The translations under genes and the position numbers were made by a program. The notes beneath the pieces are model-generated. The model saw only the letters and a list, made by a program, of their open reading frames with translations. It was not told the origin of the DNA and made no database searches. From the NCBI GenBank assembly GCA_905331475.1, contig CAJNYU010003091.1, positions 1-64,000 of the forward strand: a DNA stretch of 64,000 bases, given 5' to 3'. Source of the DNA: Rotaria socialis. Its lineage: Eukaryota > Rotifera > Eurotatoria > Philodinida > Philodinidae. Below, piece by piece: positions 50,301 through 60,843 of the stretch (positions within the stretch are counted from its first letter, which is position 1; every line of letters starts with the position of its first letter).

Positions 50301-53300
50301 TTTATAATATCGTTATTCCGTTTCTGTCAGCTATTATGCGAAGGACATAATCTTGAATTTCAAAATTATCTTCGTTTACAAGCTGGAAGCAGTACGAATG
50401 TGAATATTATCATTTGTACGGTTGATTATTTACTTCGTCTACAAGTAATAAATAGCGCTAATCAAGAAAAAAAAAACACCTTTTTGAGAGTGTTCTCTTT
50501 TTTATTATTTAGGAATCGATCATGGATTTCTATTGGCATTATTCTGGCAAAGAAACGGTTGATGCACATGGAAAAGAAAATCTCTGTCGAGCTATTAGTG
50601 TTGCTAAACAAGTTTTTAATACTTTGACGGAATATATTCAGGTTAGATATTTTATTGGAAAAAAATCATTGTCTTTCAAACGACATGACGAAGGTATACG
50701 CACTCAAGTCTTGTGCGTGCGTGTGACCAATTTGATAGGAGTAGCACCGTGCACGATATCCGATGTGAATAGATACCTTCTCAGATTCTCTGTATCACTT
50801 GAGAGTTTGTTGTGATGTAGATCTAATGATTTTGAGATTATTTAAAAAGAATAATTGCTGTTCTCTTGAATAAATAAGTTTATGTCTTGCGTAAAACAAT
50901 TCTTCATGTTTTGTTTTCTTGAATGGCCGTATGTCTAAGTCGTTTTCATCGACAGGACTCGACTATTTCCTAGAAATCGATTACTTTCTATCCTATATGA
51001 GTAATCATCATCATCTTCTTGTTTTTACATATTTTTTATCGTCTAGGGCCCATGTCCACAAAATCAATTGGCACTGGCAAACAGTCGTTTGTGGGATGCA
51101 ATCGCTGGATTTCTCTATATTTTTGCACATTTACAAAGAAAACTATCTCAAGTAAAACGAACTTATAATCATAGTTATTTTTCACGATTACTTTCATCAT
51201 TTAGGATCCAACTCAAATTGAATTATTACGTGAACTAATGAAACTACAAAAAGATATGATTATTATGCTATTGTCTATGCTTGAAGGTATGTCGAAAAAG
51301 CGAATTCGTTTAATAATATTTAATCTTTTTTTCTTCTTCATTGCCAACCAGGAAATGTTCTCAATGGACCAAGTGAGTTTTTTTTCTTTCTATTGTGAAA
51401 AACGTGACAGTCAATGTATTTATTTTAGTTGGTAAACAAATGGTTGACAGTTTAATTGAATCTCAAGTCAATGTTGAATTATTATTACAATTTTTCGATA
51501 TATTCCTTAAGATAAAAGATTTAACAACATCGGAAGCGTTTCAAGAATTCGATGCCAACAGAGATGGATTTATTTCACCGAAAGAATTTCGTCGAGCTAT
51601 GGAAGCACAAAAAATCTATTCAAGGTAAAAAAATGAAATAGAAATACAAGCAAATAATTATTCACCATTTAATTTCTAGTCAAGATATGGATTATATCTT
51701 AAATTGTGTTGATATAAATCAAGATGGAAAAATTGATTTTATCGAATTTACCGGACGCTTTCACAATCCCGCTCGAGATATTGGTTTTAATATGGCTGTT
51801 TTATTAACGAATTTATCCGAACATATGCCACATGATCTACGTTTACTACGTTTAATGGATAAAGCTAAAAGTTTTCTATCGTACTTTCAAGATCATCTCG
51901 GTAGAATTGAAATTAAAGGTGGCGCTGGTTATATTGAACGAGTCTATTTCGAAATCAATGAGTCTAACATTGAACAATGGAATAAACCACATATCAAAGT
52001 TTGTTTCATTAGAAATTAATTAGAGCGATCGTAGTTCAACTACTATTAAATTTTTATTTTAGGAATCGAAAAAAGCATTTTTACATTTAGTGGTTAACGA
52101 AGCAGATGATAAAGAAAAACTAGAACAATTTATTAACTTTTGTGAAGATACCATTTTTGAAGTAAGATTTTACAAATTTTCAAACGATGTTTAAACATGC
52201 CCTTCTATGATATTCGAAAGAGAAAAAAATCCCAAACCAAAAAATCAACTTATAAATGAGTCCATAGGAGTTTTTGTTTTCAATAGAAATTCTCTCGAAA
52301 AAAATGAATAATATCATATCGTCTAATTTAGATGCAGCACGCCGTTGCTATCAGTGGCGAAGAAGACGACCAAACGAGTCACGGAGAGAGATCGTCGAGT
52401 TCTGAATCTAGTGCTGCTCAACAAACACCATCGCAACCTTTGAAAGTAGCTGCTTCATACGCATGGACGAGTATTAAATATCTATTTAATTTACTTCGTC
52501 CGGCAACACTTACTGACGCTTATCATCGGGTTCGACAAATGACATTTAAAGATATGATTAGAAATCTATTTTTGCTACTTATCAAATGTATACAATTATT
52601 ATTAGTCATGATGGTTTGCATTTTCAAGTATGTAATCTAAAGCATGAACTGATTGCGCCAAAAAAATCTAAATATCGAATAGGCATCAGTAGGTGATCGC
52701 TGTTTTCAGAAAGTGACATAATAAACTTGAAGAACCAGAGCGTCGGAATGCTGGTTTTCAAAAATACAAATAGAAATTTTCATAGAAAACGAAGTTCATA
52801 GCTTCATAAAACTAAAATCAATATTTTTTTTTTATAATAAAACAAACAAATGTCATGTTTATGTAATTAGAACAATAACATATTGTCTTTGGACTTTGAT
52901 GGCGGAAGACGAACCAAAAGAGGCATCAATACCGGAACGAACTTCTGTGCCATTACAAGCTAAGCGGCATGATTATCGTCTACGTATGCTTTAAATTCCG
53001 TCTTGAAGAAAAGTCGAATATAAATTCCTATTTTCTGTTTTTAGCTTCGATTAGTATGTCACCGAAAGGTTTTGCAGACAGTGAAGACTTAGTACCAGTG
53101 AGTGCTTTTGGAGTTGATATCAATCTAGATTCAGAACCAAAATATAGGTAAGCATGGAGCATTATTTCTTCTTTAAACTTTTGTATACGATCAACATCAT
53201 TATAGAATGTCTTTAACTGCTGAACAAATCAGGCAACTTAGTTTGGATAGTACTCGATCATTAGATTCACAACACAAATCTTCACTTATGGCAAATGGGG

Positions 53301-56300
53301 ATTCGGCTGTAAGCCAGTCTTTAACTACAACAACGGTTGCGGTGCCTTTTAAATCACAGACAACTACGGCAATCAATGGAATCGAAAAATTGAAAAGTGC
53401 ACTTGAAGTACATATATATTTTTCTTCGTTAATTTTTTACTCGAACATTAATTTATTTTTCTAAATCTATTTATAGGGAAATACTCAAGTTGAACATCAA
53501 CAAAAGAGAATCTCAAGTACTGTCAATGGTATGGCAGCCGAAGAGGACGATTCCACTCCTGCAGCGCCACCAGCAGGAACAGATTTTGGAAAGAAAGCTC
53601 TTGTAAATATACAAAACTTTATTAGATGCATTATACATATGATACGCTTAGAACCATCGAACTATGATTTAAGAAATCATCTTTTGAGATTGTATCTTGA
53701 TAATTTCTCTTACCAGAGGCTAATCTATTCGATTTAGGCTTTTTTTAACCTGCACACGAATCAAGTATTCCATAGCGGCTATGTTTACCAGCATTGCATC
53801 CTAGAACCCTTCTACTAAGCTATGAGCATCAGAAAAGTAGTATTTTGGTGACCTTAATTTGCCGAGAATTATAATTCTCTACTGTAATATTATATATATG
53901 TGATTATTTGTAAAATAGGCATTGATGGCAAGAAATTATCATACATTGAAACTTGTGGCTCTTTGTCTGGCTTTTCTAATCAATTTTCTTCTGTTATTTT
54001 ATAAGGTGAAATTGGTTTTCTATGTGATTGATAAATTAATGTGCATTTTGTTTTTCAGGCAATCCCAATAGCGACCGCATTTACTGATTCAGGGTCGCTC
54101 GAACAAATTGAAGATGGTGACGATGGTGACGATGATGACAATGAAATAATAGTTATGGATCCAAAGAACCATTATTTAATTTATTTACTGCGATTAGCTG
54201 CATTTTTACATTCATTATTTGCATTTCTAATGATGATTAGTTATTATAAATTAAAAGTAAAAATCAAGAAAATTCAACTCGTTTCTGTTTTCGTTATTAC
54301 AATGACGGTTGTTTCTTTTTCAAATTCTAGGTACCATTAGTCATATTTAAACGAGAAAAAGAAATAGCTCGGAAATTAGAATTCGAAGGCGCGTGGTTAA
54401 TCGATCAACCAAGTGAAAGTGGTTCGTGGATATTATCCTATTTATCACGTGAATGGCATAAACTTGTTATAAGTTCGAAATCATTTCCTGATTCTTATTG
54501 GGATAAATTCGTCAAGAAAAAAGTTCGAAATAAATATTCCGATCAATTTGATTATGACGAATTAACTCGATTTTTGGGCATGGAAAAAAATGATGCATCA
54601 GGAAAATTTGAAATCGTCAAACCAATTGAAACTGGTCTATGGGCAAAGTATATAAAGCATAAAAACTAATGAGCAATCACTTATATTCTATTAATTTAGA
54701 ATTAAATCTATTGATATGCGTTATCAAGTTTGGAAATGGGGTGTTATTTTTACCGATAATGTAAGTTATGAGCACATAAACTAGAGAAAATAATTTCATG
54801 TAACTAACGAAAACGCTCTTAATTGAAAGAGGAATCTTTATGCATGGCAAATCATGTAGCGTACCTATCAGAGGTCCCAATGGGCGGAACGTTTTTCGGA
54901 AATTACTGTGAGAGAAGGACAGGTCGAAACATTTTGTCGACAAGATTCGACGAGATTATTGCTGTATTTTTTCATTGAAACGATATATTTTGACGTAAGA
55001 AGTTTCTATCACTACACCTGCTAGAGTTATTTTTCAAAACATTTTCGACCTCTGATGCAGTACGAATTGTCCAAACCTAAAAATAGATATACATAAAATC
55101 TGATGAAACGCTGAAAAATTCTAATTGTCTTTATATGTTTATGTTTTAGTCATTTCTCTACGTATTCTTCTACTTTTTATTTTCTGTCGTTGGTAATTTT
55201 GCATTTTTTGTCTATGCAATTCATTTACTTGATGTTGCAATAAGTATAAAATCGTTGAGTACAATATTAAAATCGATAACACACAATGGCCGACAAGTAA
55301 ATATCGATTGCATCATTTTTTTCAAGAATAATTTTCTCATATTTTAGTTAATGTTAACAATCATGTTAATGACTGTTGTCGTTTATCTTTATACAGTGGT
55401 TGCATTTAATTTTTTTCGTAAATTTTATACGAAAGAAGAAGATGAAGAACGAGAAGAAAACTGCAAAGATATGCTTACTGTAAGTTTCAAAAACAAAAAC
55501 AAGCAGAAAAATGCATTATTTTCATTTCTGAACAAAATTAGTTGATACCTTTGAAATAGTTCGTTTGTGCGGCATGTAACATAAAACATATTTTCAATAT
55601 TTTAGCGGTAGATTAGTCACGTAGAGACGATTTATTCTCTTATATAATTATATATACGCTGAAAATATTATAAACAATAGTATCACATCGTAATAACTAT
55701 TTCTACTTGATTCTAGTGTTTTAAATTTCATCTTTATTCGGGTATTCGAGCTGGTGGAGGTATTGGTGATGAACTCGAATCACCTAATGGTGATCCACTG
55801 GAACTATTTCGAATTATTTTTGATATAACATTCTTCTTCTTTATCATTGTTATACTTCTTGCTATTATTCAAGGTAAGATTGAATAGGCAAAAACAATGA
55901 ATTTCTTTTTGGTACATATTGGAATGAAATTTTAGGTTTGATTATTGATGCATTTGGTGATCTACGTGAACAACTTGAATCAGTTAAAGAAACACTTGAA
56001 GTGATGCATAGCGATTTACATTTTTGTTTTTTATTATTTCATATTTTGATTTTTAGTCAAAATGTTTTATTTGCGGCATTGGTCAAGATTATTTTGATAA
56101 AGAACCACATGGATTTGAAGTAAGAATCACTGTTGTATAGCTATGTTAAAATAGCAGCAACGTCGATTTTTTTTTCTATTTCTTTCAGACTCATACACAA
56201 GCAGAACATAATTTTGCAAATTACATGTTCTTTTTAACACATCTTCTTAATAAACCTGATACAGAACATACGGGACAAGTGCGTTCTTCTTGCTATTTAA

Positions 56301-56460
56301 TAAAACAGTTTTTTTGTTTGACCTATCTATCATTTTATTTAAATAGGAGAGTTATGTTTGGGAAATGTATCAGAGTCGTAAGTGGGATTTTTTCCCTATT
56401 GGTGATTGTTTTCGACGTCAATACGAAGGAGGTGGTAGTGGAACAACAGCGGAGAGTTAA
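28043..56460 (+). CDS. RyR: Ryanodine receptor, intracellular calcium-release channel
   Basis: One complete gene, read through about 97 coding exons from ATG at 28043 (MADEQMMG...DDIQFIRT) to TAA at 56458-56460 after the conserved motif [20 protein letters not shown]. Every block of animal RyR is present and in order. The product is a homotetrameric Ca2+-release channel of the sarco/endoplasmic reticulum, gated by cytosolic Ca2+. Introns are mostly 50-70 bp GT-AG, one is GC-AG (48666-48724); larger ones are about 29228-30780, 32396-33009, 34218-34790, 35640-36478, 38841-39580, 43525-44148, 47191-47547, 50641-51047 and 54761-55149. By recall of vertebrate RyR, the Ca2+-site positions (Glu in LLCEGHN, Glu in IELLRELM, Thr in EHTGQ) appear conserved. 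I saw no frameshift or stop. An AATAAA lies at 56600-56605. Confidence 0.95.
29840..30210 (-). repeat. Repeat copy with GTGTACTC hairpin end, in a RyR intron
   Basis: On the minus strand it starts GTGTACTCAAAAAAAGTGAG (a near-perfect hairpin with TACAC following) and continues with CGGTCAGTGTGTTCGGCCGG and GCTGAGTTATCGAAAAAATT. The same sequence lies on the plus strand at 39010-39300 in another RyR intron. A poly-C run of about 13 interrupts it near 29960. Confidence 0.75.
32661..32953 (-). repeat. Second copy of the TGTGAAACACGAT-ended repeat, in a RyR intron
   Basis: Begins GTTAGCGCAATCCCTGCGAG, then TGTGAAGCACGAT at 32691, and ends TCGTGTTTCACA at about 32952. CTGTGACGG words are iterated inside and a TTAATTAG run is present. 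Opposite orientation to the copy at 19131-19441. Confidence 0.65.
33010..37890 (+). CDS. RyR: RyR exons 17-24: three SPRY domains and the first RyR repeat pair
   Basis: SPRY1 is about 33010-33545 ([21 protein letters not shown]). RyR repeats 1-2 follow, about 33740-34920 ([40 protein letters not shown]). SPRY2 is about 34981-35472 ([26 protein letters not shown], ending [10 protein letters not shown]). SPRY3 is about 36480-37890 and is interrupted by a long, Ser/Lys/Gln-rich, probably disordered insertion (about 36720-37130) before [20 protein letters not shown]. In vertebrates SPRY domains form the peripheral clamps that bind FKBP and, in muscle, the voltage sensor region. Confidence 0.9.
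37948..43524 (+). CDS. RyR: RyR exons 25-47: junctional and bridging solenoid
   Basis: Helical-repeat exons matching the long solenoid of animal Ry[131 protein letters not shown] and [17 protein letters not shown]. This arm links the N-terminal ring to the activation core. The 740-bp intron at 38841-39580 carries a repeat. Intron 43525-44148 is GC-rich near both ends. Confidence 0.9.
39010..39300 (+). repeat. Repeat copy with GTGTACTC hairpin end, in a RyR intron
   Basis: Starts GTGTACTCAAAAAGTGAGTA and then CGGCCAGTGTGTCCGTCCGG, ACGATAACTTTCGAAAGG and GGTTGAGTTATCGAAAAAAT. It ends in ACAACATATATAAATCGACT, as does its inverted partner at 29840-30210. No coding potential. Confidence 0.75.
44149..45472 (+). 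CDS. RyR: RyR exons 48-55: second RyR repeat pair
   Basis: ALPPDY is followed by repeat 3 ([29 protein letters not shown]) and repeat 4 ([20 protein letters not shown]), each with the W...GW/G pattern of RyR repeats. The linker ([20 protein letters not shown]) corresponds to the phosphorylation-hotspot loop of vertebrate RyR, which has kinase-site serines; I see Thr residues here but no clear RRxS motif. Confidence 0.85.
45520..51428 (+). CDS. RyR: RyR exons 56-78: core solenoid and central activation domain
   Basis: Conserved runs include [148 protein letters not shown] and [14 protein letters not shown]. This region relays cytosolic ligand binding to the pore. The exon ending at 48665 is followed by a GC-AG intron. 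The [20 protein letters not shown] run is especially well kept. Confidence 0.9.
48666..48724 (+). other. GC-AG intron in RyR
   Basis: The preceding exon ends CAAGAACAG and the intron begins GCACGC and ends tttcatag. Reading through meets a TGA, and the only nearby GT donor gives a frame with an early stop. The GC donor keeps the frame (RAQEQ then GELINKNNW), so this 59-bp intron is the best reading. Confidence 0.65.
51429..52019 (+). CDS. RyR: RyR exons 79-80: paired EF-hands with canonical loops
   Basis: Exon 79 is 51429-51624 and exon 80 starts at 51680. The first loop (51551-51586) reads [12 protein letters not shown] and the second (51711-51746) [12 protein letters not shown]. Both have Asp at 1, Asn at 3, Asp at 5, Gly at 6, Ile at 8 and Glu at 12, so both look competent to bind Ca2+. 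The exon continues with [16 protein letters not shown] and [19 protein letters not shown] of the central domain. Confidence 0.9.
52332..56460 (+). CDS. RyR: RyR exons 82-97: membrane domain, pore and C-terminal domain
   Basis: Membrane segments include [36 protein letters not shown], the voltage-sensor-like bundle from 55149 ([14 protein letters not shown]), [20 protein letters not shown], and S6 ([20 protein letters not shown]). The luminal loop is acidic ([12 protein letters not shown], about 54109-54145). The selectivity filter GGGIGD is at 55753-55770. The C-terminal domain has the zinc site KCFICG (from 56060) with HTQAEH, then TEHTGQESYVW. The tail ends [10 protein letters not shown], a little longer than vertebrate RyR. 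Confidence 0.93.
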
Positions 56461-58740
56461 ACAAGATTTTTCTAGTCTTGTTTCTTTCATCGGTGATTGA
56501 TTTAATGAATTTTTCACTTTATTTAGGTATCTTTTTTTGTTGCATTAATGCAAAACGTTCTATTCACAATTTGTATGGAGTTATTTTTTCCTTTTTTTAA
56601 ATAAATTTTTCAATCGCTTTGAGTGTGATGAAAAAGAAAAGTTTCAGTTTGTTGATTAGAAAAAGTCTGAATGATAAACTTAATTTTAATAAAAAGAAAA
56701 TTCGAATATTGAACAATATCATGTATGAAATTTCGAAAATTTTCCCTTTTCGAACTATTATCATTTCAACAACAACAACGATTTGATGCTTCAGATTTCT
56801 ACTTGGATTTCATGCTTTGGACTCTAAAATTCTGAAAGTCTCGGAAGAAATGTTATGGAAACTTGATTTGTAGCTTTAAGATGGAACGTATCATACCAAA
56901 TCTTTAGCCCATATCAGAAAGATGATGAATTTGACGAGTAAAGAAAAGTTGCCACTCACTAGAACAGAATCTATCATAGATGAAACTAGTAGGTCGACCA
57001 GTTCTACTCTTTCCACCTATGCAATCCACTTGTCGTCTCTAGACAATTATACATCTATGATAATTCTTTACGATTGAGGAAGGTTTTAGGTATTATTTCA
57101 ATAAGGTTCTCTTGGATTTATTTTGATTTTAATATGTAAAATATATTTAATATCAATTTTACCCGCTTCGTCTACAAAGAAAATGTGACTTTTCCTGTGA
57201 ACGGAGATTGGTTTTGAAAATAATTATTCCAAATTTGCCATCATTGAATAAAAACTCAGTCTTTTGCTATAACTATCTCTTCAGTTCATACAGTAGATTA
57301 CAGAAAATCTGTTTCACTTGAGAAGAATAAATCCATTTAGCAGTATTTCGCTCCAAGTGTACTATAATTTTTTTTTATGAATGTGACACAACCGACAGGA
57401 GGCAATATATATCTTTCTTTTGTATAGATTAAAACATTGTTTTCAATATTACATATATATATATATATATATGTTATTTTTATAAATCTAACATGGATGT
57501 TTATGACTTACGATAAAATATAATAGAAGCTATCAACGGCGGCGGAACGATTTCAATCTAGGGGAGGCTCAAAAGTTTTTTCAGAGGATGAGGATTATGA
57601 GAGGTGAAATTAAAATTTTTTCAGAGGGTGTGGTTCTGTCTTATTCTACGCCCACACTCTCACCCTCAAGATTATGACTTCAGAATCATAAGACCGGTAG
57701 GATCATCGCATAATAATTTCATTGAGTAGGTTGCAACAGTGCCCGAACGTGGAACAGAATTATAAATTTTCCAATGCAATACAGGGAAACAATTTCTCAA
57801 CAGGCATAATACAACTGAATTTTATATTTGAAGAAAAACCTCGTTTAATTGGATTCCATTGTCTCGATTGGAGAGATACTTCATTGAAATAAAATAATTC
57901 TTTGTTTTCTCTACTAAAAAGGAGAGTCATACGCTTAGCGAGCAAATTTCGTACGTTTGTATGTTCCTACGTCCGTAAAATAGAAAAGCAGATGCACAAA
58001 ATTAACTAAATTCTCACAATATATCCAGGAATAAGTTTGACCGAAGGTTTTCGGAGTCGAGGAACTCGAATCTTGCATCAGGTTTTCGGAACTTCCTAGG
58101 GGATTTTTCTGTAAACAAAGATTATTGTTCTGAGATCCATAACAGTTTGAAGAGAAGAGCTCTCTGTCAAAATGAAACAAAGGGATCAGCAAGTGAAAAG
58201 CCCCTTAAAAGTATTTATAGTTGGCAGAAGGATATTTCAATGATTAGGATCCGTAATTAATCAACTTTTTGATTCCAGACAAAATAACTGGCTTAAGTTA
58301 GGTGTGTAATTAATCCTTTGTGATTTTCTTAGTTCGAACTAGTATACGATGAATTGACGAAATTCAGCTATTTAGATTTTCGGTTAATGACTTTGCGTAA
58401 TGCACTCTCGCAAAAGTGTGCGCCTCAAGGTGCGACTCGATGATGCTGATCCTGATAGGTATATTATGCGTATATTTAAGGTATTATTAGTAATAAAAAA
58501 TAGCAATCTTTTTTACACTTTGGTTTTTGGGGAAACGGCCAGCCGTGAGTGGCGCCCCATAGAAGCGCTGACGAACGGCTAGTCGCTCACCTGCCTATTT
58601 TGTTATTTCATTAATTTAGAAAACCTTAGCATAAATCAAGCTTGCTCTGTTGAAACATTATGCTCTCTTCATTACGAAATTCACGTTACAAGATAGAGGT
58701 TACAAAGTGTTCAAATAATTTTATTGTACATACTGTATAT

Positions 58741-59580
58741 GCCGCGCAGAAGTTACAATTTTTGCCGAAGTTACTTTGCAATATTTTTTTAAGCATCCTT
58801 CATCAAAAAGTGAACAACTAAACAATATTCATAAATATATGTACAAAGTATTTATTGTGAATAATTTACAAATCATTTAAAAATAAGGAACTGTATTGAA
58901 TTATCTCGTTGAGTTTCCTACTTATTTAGAGTACTTCAAATGTTCCATAGTACTGATACGGGCAAAAAAATTATGATATTATCAGTGATAAATTTAAATT
59001 AATAACACGTAAAAATTGACTCTTTCGTGACTAGGTGTTAGGCTTTTCATATATATATATATACTCAACTAAAGACAAGCCGGGCATGAGTCAATCTACA
59101 CATGACTGTGGCATTGTATTGGTAATTATATTCAATTTTAATAACGTGTTTACGCCGTAAAGCTAACTATCAGATACGAAATGAAAGACAAATATAATTA
59201 AATGATCAGATTATGGATCATGGATAATTTCCATCGATTTAAAAGAAGGCTGTAAATTGACGAAAGCAAAAGTATATTCAAATAATTTCTATGACAGAGT
59301 ATAATACACACAGTCTCACAAGTATAAATTTGAAATATGATTGCTACACCTGCATGATCACCTGTGGCTCACATGTTAAGTACTCTAAATGTGTAGGAAA
59401 CTCAACGAGATAAATCAATAAAGTTCCTTATTTTTAAATGATTCGTAAATTATTCACAATAGATATTTTATACATATATTCATGAATATTTTTTACTTCA
59501 AAAACAGAAATTTCCCTATATGATTCAAGATGCTTAAAACAATATTGCAAAGTAACTTCGACAAAAAGTGTAACTTAGGC
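58741..59580. repeat. Long inverted repeat (foldback)
   Basis: Arms of about 200 bp at 58741-58942 and 59372-59580 are inverted copies, roughly 85 percent alike by eye, around a loop of about 430 bp. Shared words include GAAGTTACTTTGCAATATT, ATTGTGAATAATTTAC, TTTAAAAATAAGGAACT and CTCGTTGAGTTTCCTAC. No ORF of note. It could be a foldback or long-TIR transposon. Confidence 0.8.
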
Positions 59581-59594
59581 ACGACGAATACATG

Positions 59595-59755
59595 TCATCA
59601 TATCTCTACTAGCCAGTTTTTGTCAACAAATCCTCTTCATATAAGTTTTGTTAAGACGTATCTTCCGATGACAGGAAATGGCAAAATATTGTTAAGCTAT
59701 GAAATTCTCTCTAAAAGAGAAATATCCCAGAGAATATCGCAATTATCGATGTATG
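59595..59755 (+). repeat. Direct repeat unit B, first copy
   Basis: About 160 bp, nearly identical to 60605-60768, including CTTCCGATGACAGGAAATGG and CTCTAAAAGAGAAATATCCC. The second copy keeps the same order relative to unit A (58665-58740, copied at 60425-60500), but with about 105 bp between units in place of about 855. Confidence 0.8.
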
Positions 59756-60604
59756 GTTTTCTTTTTTTTGTCACAGGGGCGAATTTGTCCATGATACAGA
59801 AGCGTAAGGATGCGCAACACACTTAATAATTAAAACAAAGCACTAAAATACAAATATATATATATACATTTTGTAGAGAATTCTATTCTCTATAAACTTT
59901 TGTCTCTCAAATATGATTTCAGTCTGGTGCTGCTTCTAAAAGTTCAGAATAAAAATGTACCTATGGAAGAGAATAATCACAATTTGGAACCAATATCTCT
60001 GCTATATTATTATAATTGAAAATGAAGGGCATAATTCGATTCAGTTTTTTCTCCCCTGTCGAACGTCATTTTATCAAATTTGAAAAAAAGAGGGTTTTTT
60101 TAAAATCCTATGGGGCTCTTGGTATTTTGAAGTTTTTAAAGAGCTGTCAATATTATTTTTACTTTAAAAGCATATCAGTGCGTAGAGAACTGCTTTATCT
60201 ATCGAAGGAGATATGATTCGAAATATTTTCATGCAAAATGAAGGTGTAGTGAAAAGAAGACTGAGAGCGTTCGAATAATGTTTTTGAGCAGAAAATCAAC
60301 TCGTTTCTTGAAAAAAATGGGAAAATAGCCAAAAAGGTTTTTGAAAAGAGCTCTTTCTTTTCTAAATTGCAATTGAAAGTTTAGTCTGTCGAAGGATATA
60401 AAAAAAGTTGAGAATATATCCTTCCTTCGTCGCGAAATTTACTTTACAAGATAGGTGACAAAGTGTCCAAATAATTATTTCCCATACTGTATACACATTT
60501 ACTGTTTGGAAGAAGTCGAACAGCAAAGTGTCGACTGGTTGATAAGCTACTTGAGATGTATAAGAACACAACAGAAAAACATTGCGAAGACTTTAATGAC
60601 AGTG

Positions 60605-60768
60605 TATACATATCATCATATCTCTATTAGCTAGTTTCTGCCAAGAAATCCTCTTCATATAAGTTTCGTTAAGACGTATCTTCCGATGACAGGAAATGGC
60701 AAAATATTGTTAAGCTATGAAATTCTCTCTAAAAGAGAAATATCCCAGAGAATATCGCAATTATGCAT
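60605..60768 (+). repeat. Direct repeat unit B, second copy
   Basis: Near-identical to 59595-59755. Its right edge meets the TATATAAAGG that precedes the candidate secreted-protein gene. Confidence 0.8.
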
Positions 60769-60778
60769 GTATATAAAG
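60768..60778 (+). promoter_or_regulatory. Candidate TATA box
   Basis: TATATAAAGG about 70 bp upstream of the ATG at 60844. The sequence is a good TATA match, but the window is AT-rich, so only the spacing to a signal-peptide ORF supports it. Confidence 0.35.
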
Positions 60779-60843
60779 GGTGGTACGATGTGGAATGTTT
60801 CATTATTCATTTTAGTGTGTTCGCTGTGTACAAGTACTTCAAC

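Larger units (their letters stand above)
56461..60843. other. 4.4-kb gene-free stretch downstream of RyR, repeat-rich
   Basis: After the RyR stop and an AATAAA at 56600, no gene is visible on either strand. It contains a TA run (about 57452-57472), a foldback (58741-59580) and duplicated segments (58665-58740 with 60425-60500; 59595-59755 with 60605-60768). Confidence 0.5.

Noticed and set aside
54821-54990. Possible extra RyR exon between the IFTDN and SFLYV exons
   Set aside because: In animal RyR these two pieces are adjacent, and the stretch has no open frame with proper splice sites that fits.
28160-56460. A break or pseudogene state in RyR, suggested by the very many short ORFs
   Set aside because: The short ORFs are single exons. 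Each joins the next in frame through GT-AG borders (one GC-AG) with conserved sequence throughout.
58500-58600. GC-richer stretch that looked like a tRNA (GTGAGTGGCGCCCC...)
   Set aside because: No cloverleaf, no A or B box at the right spacing.
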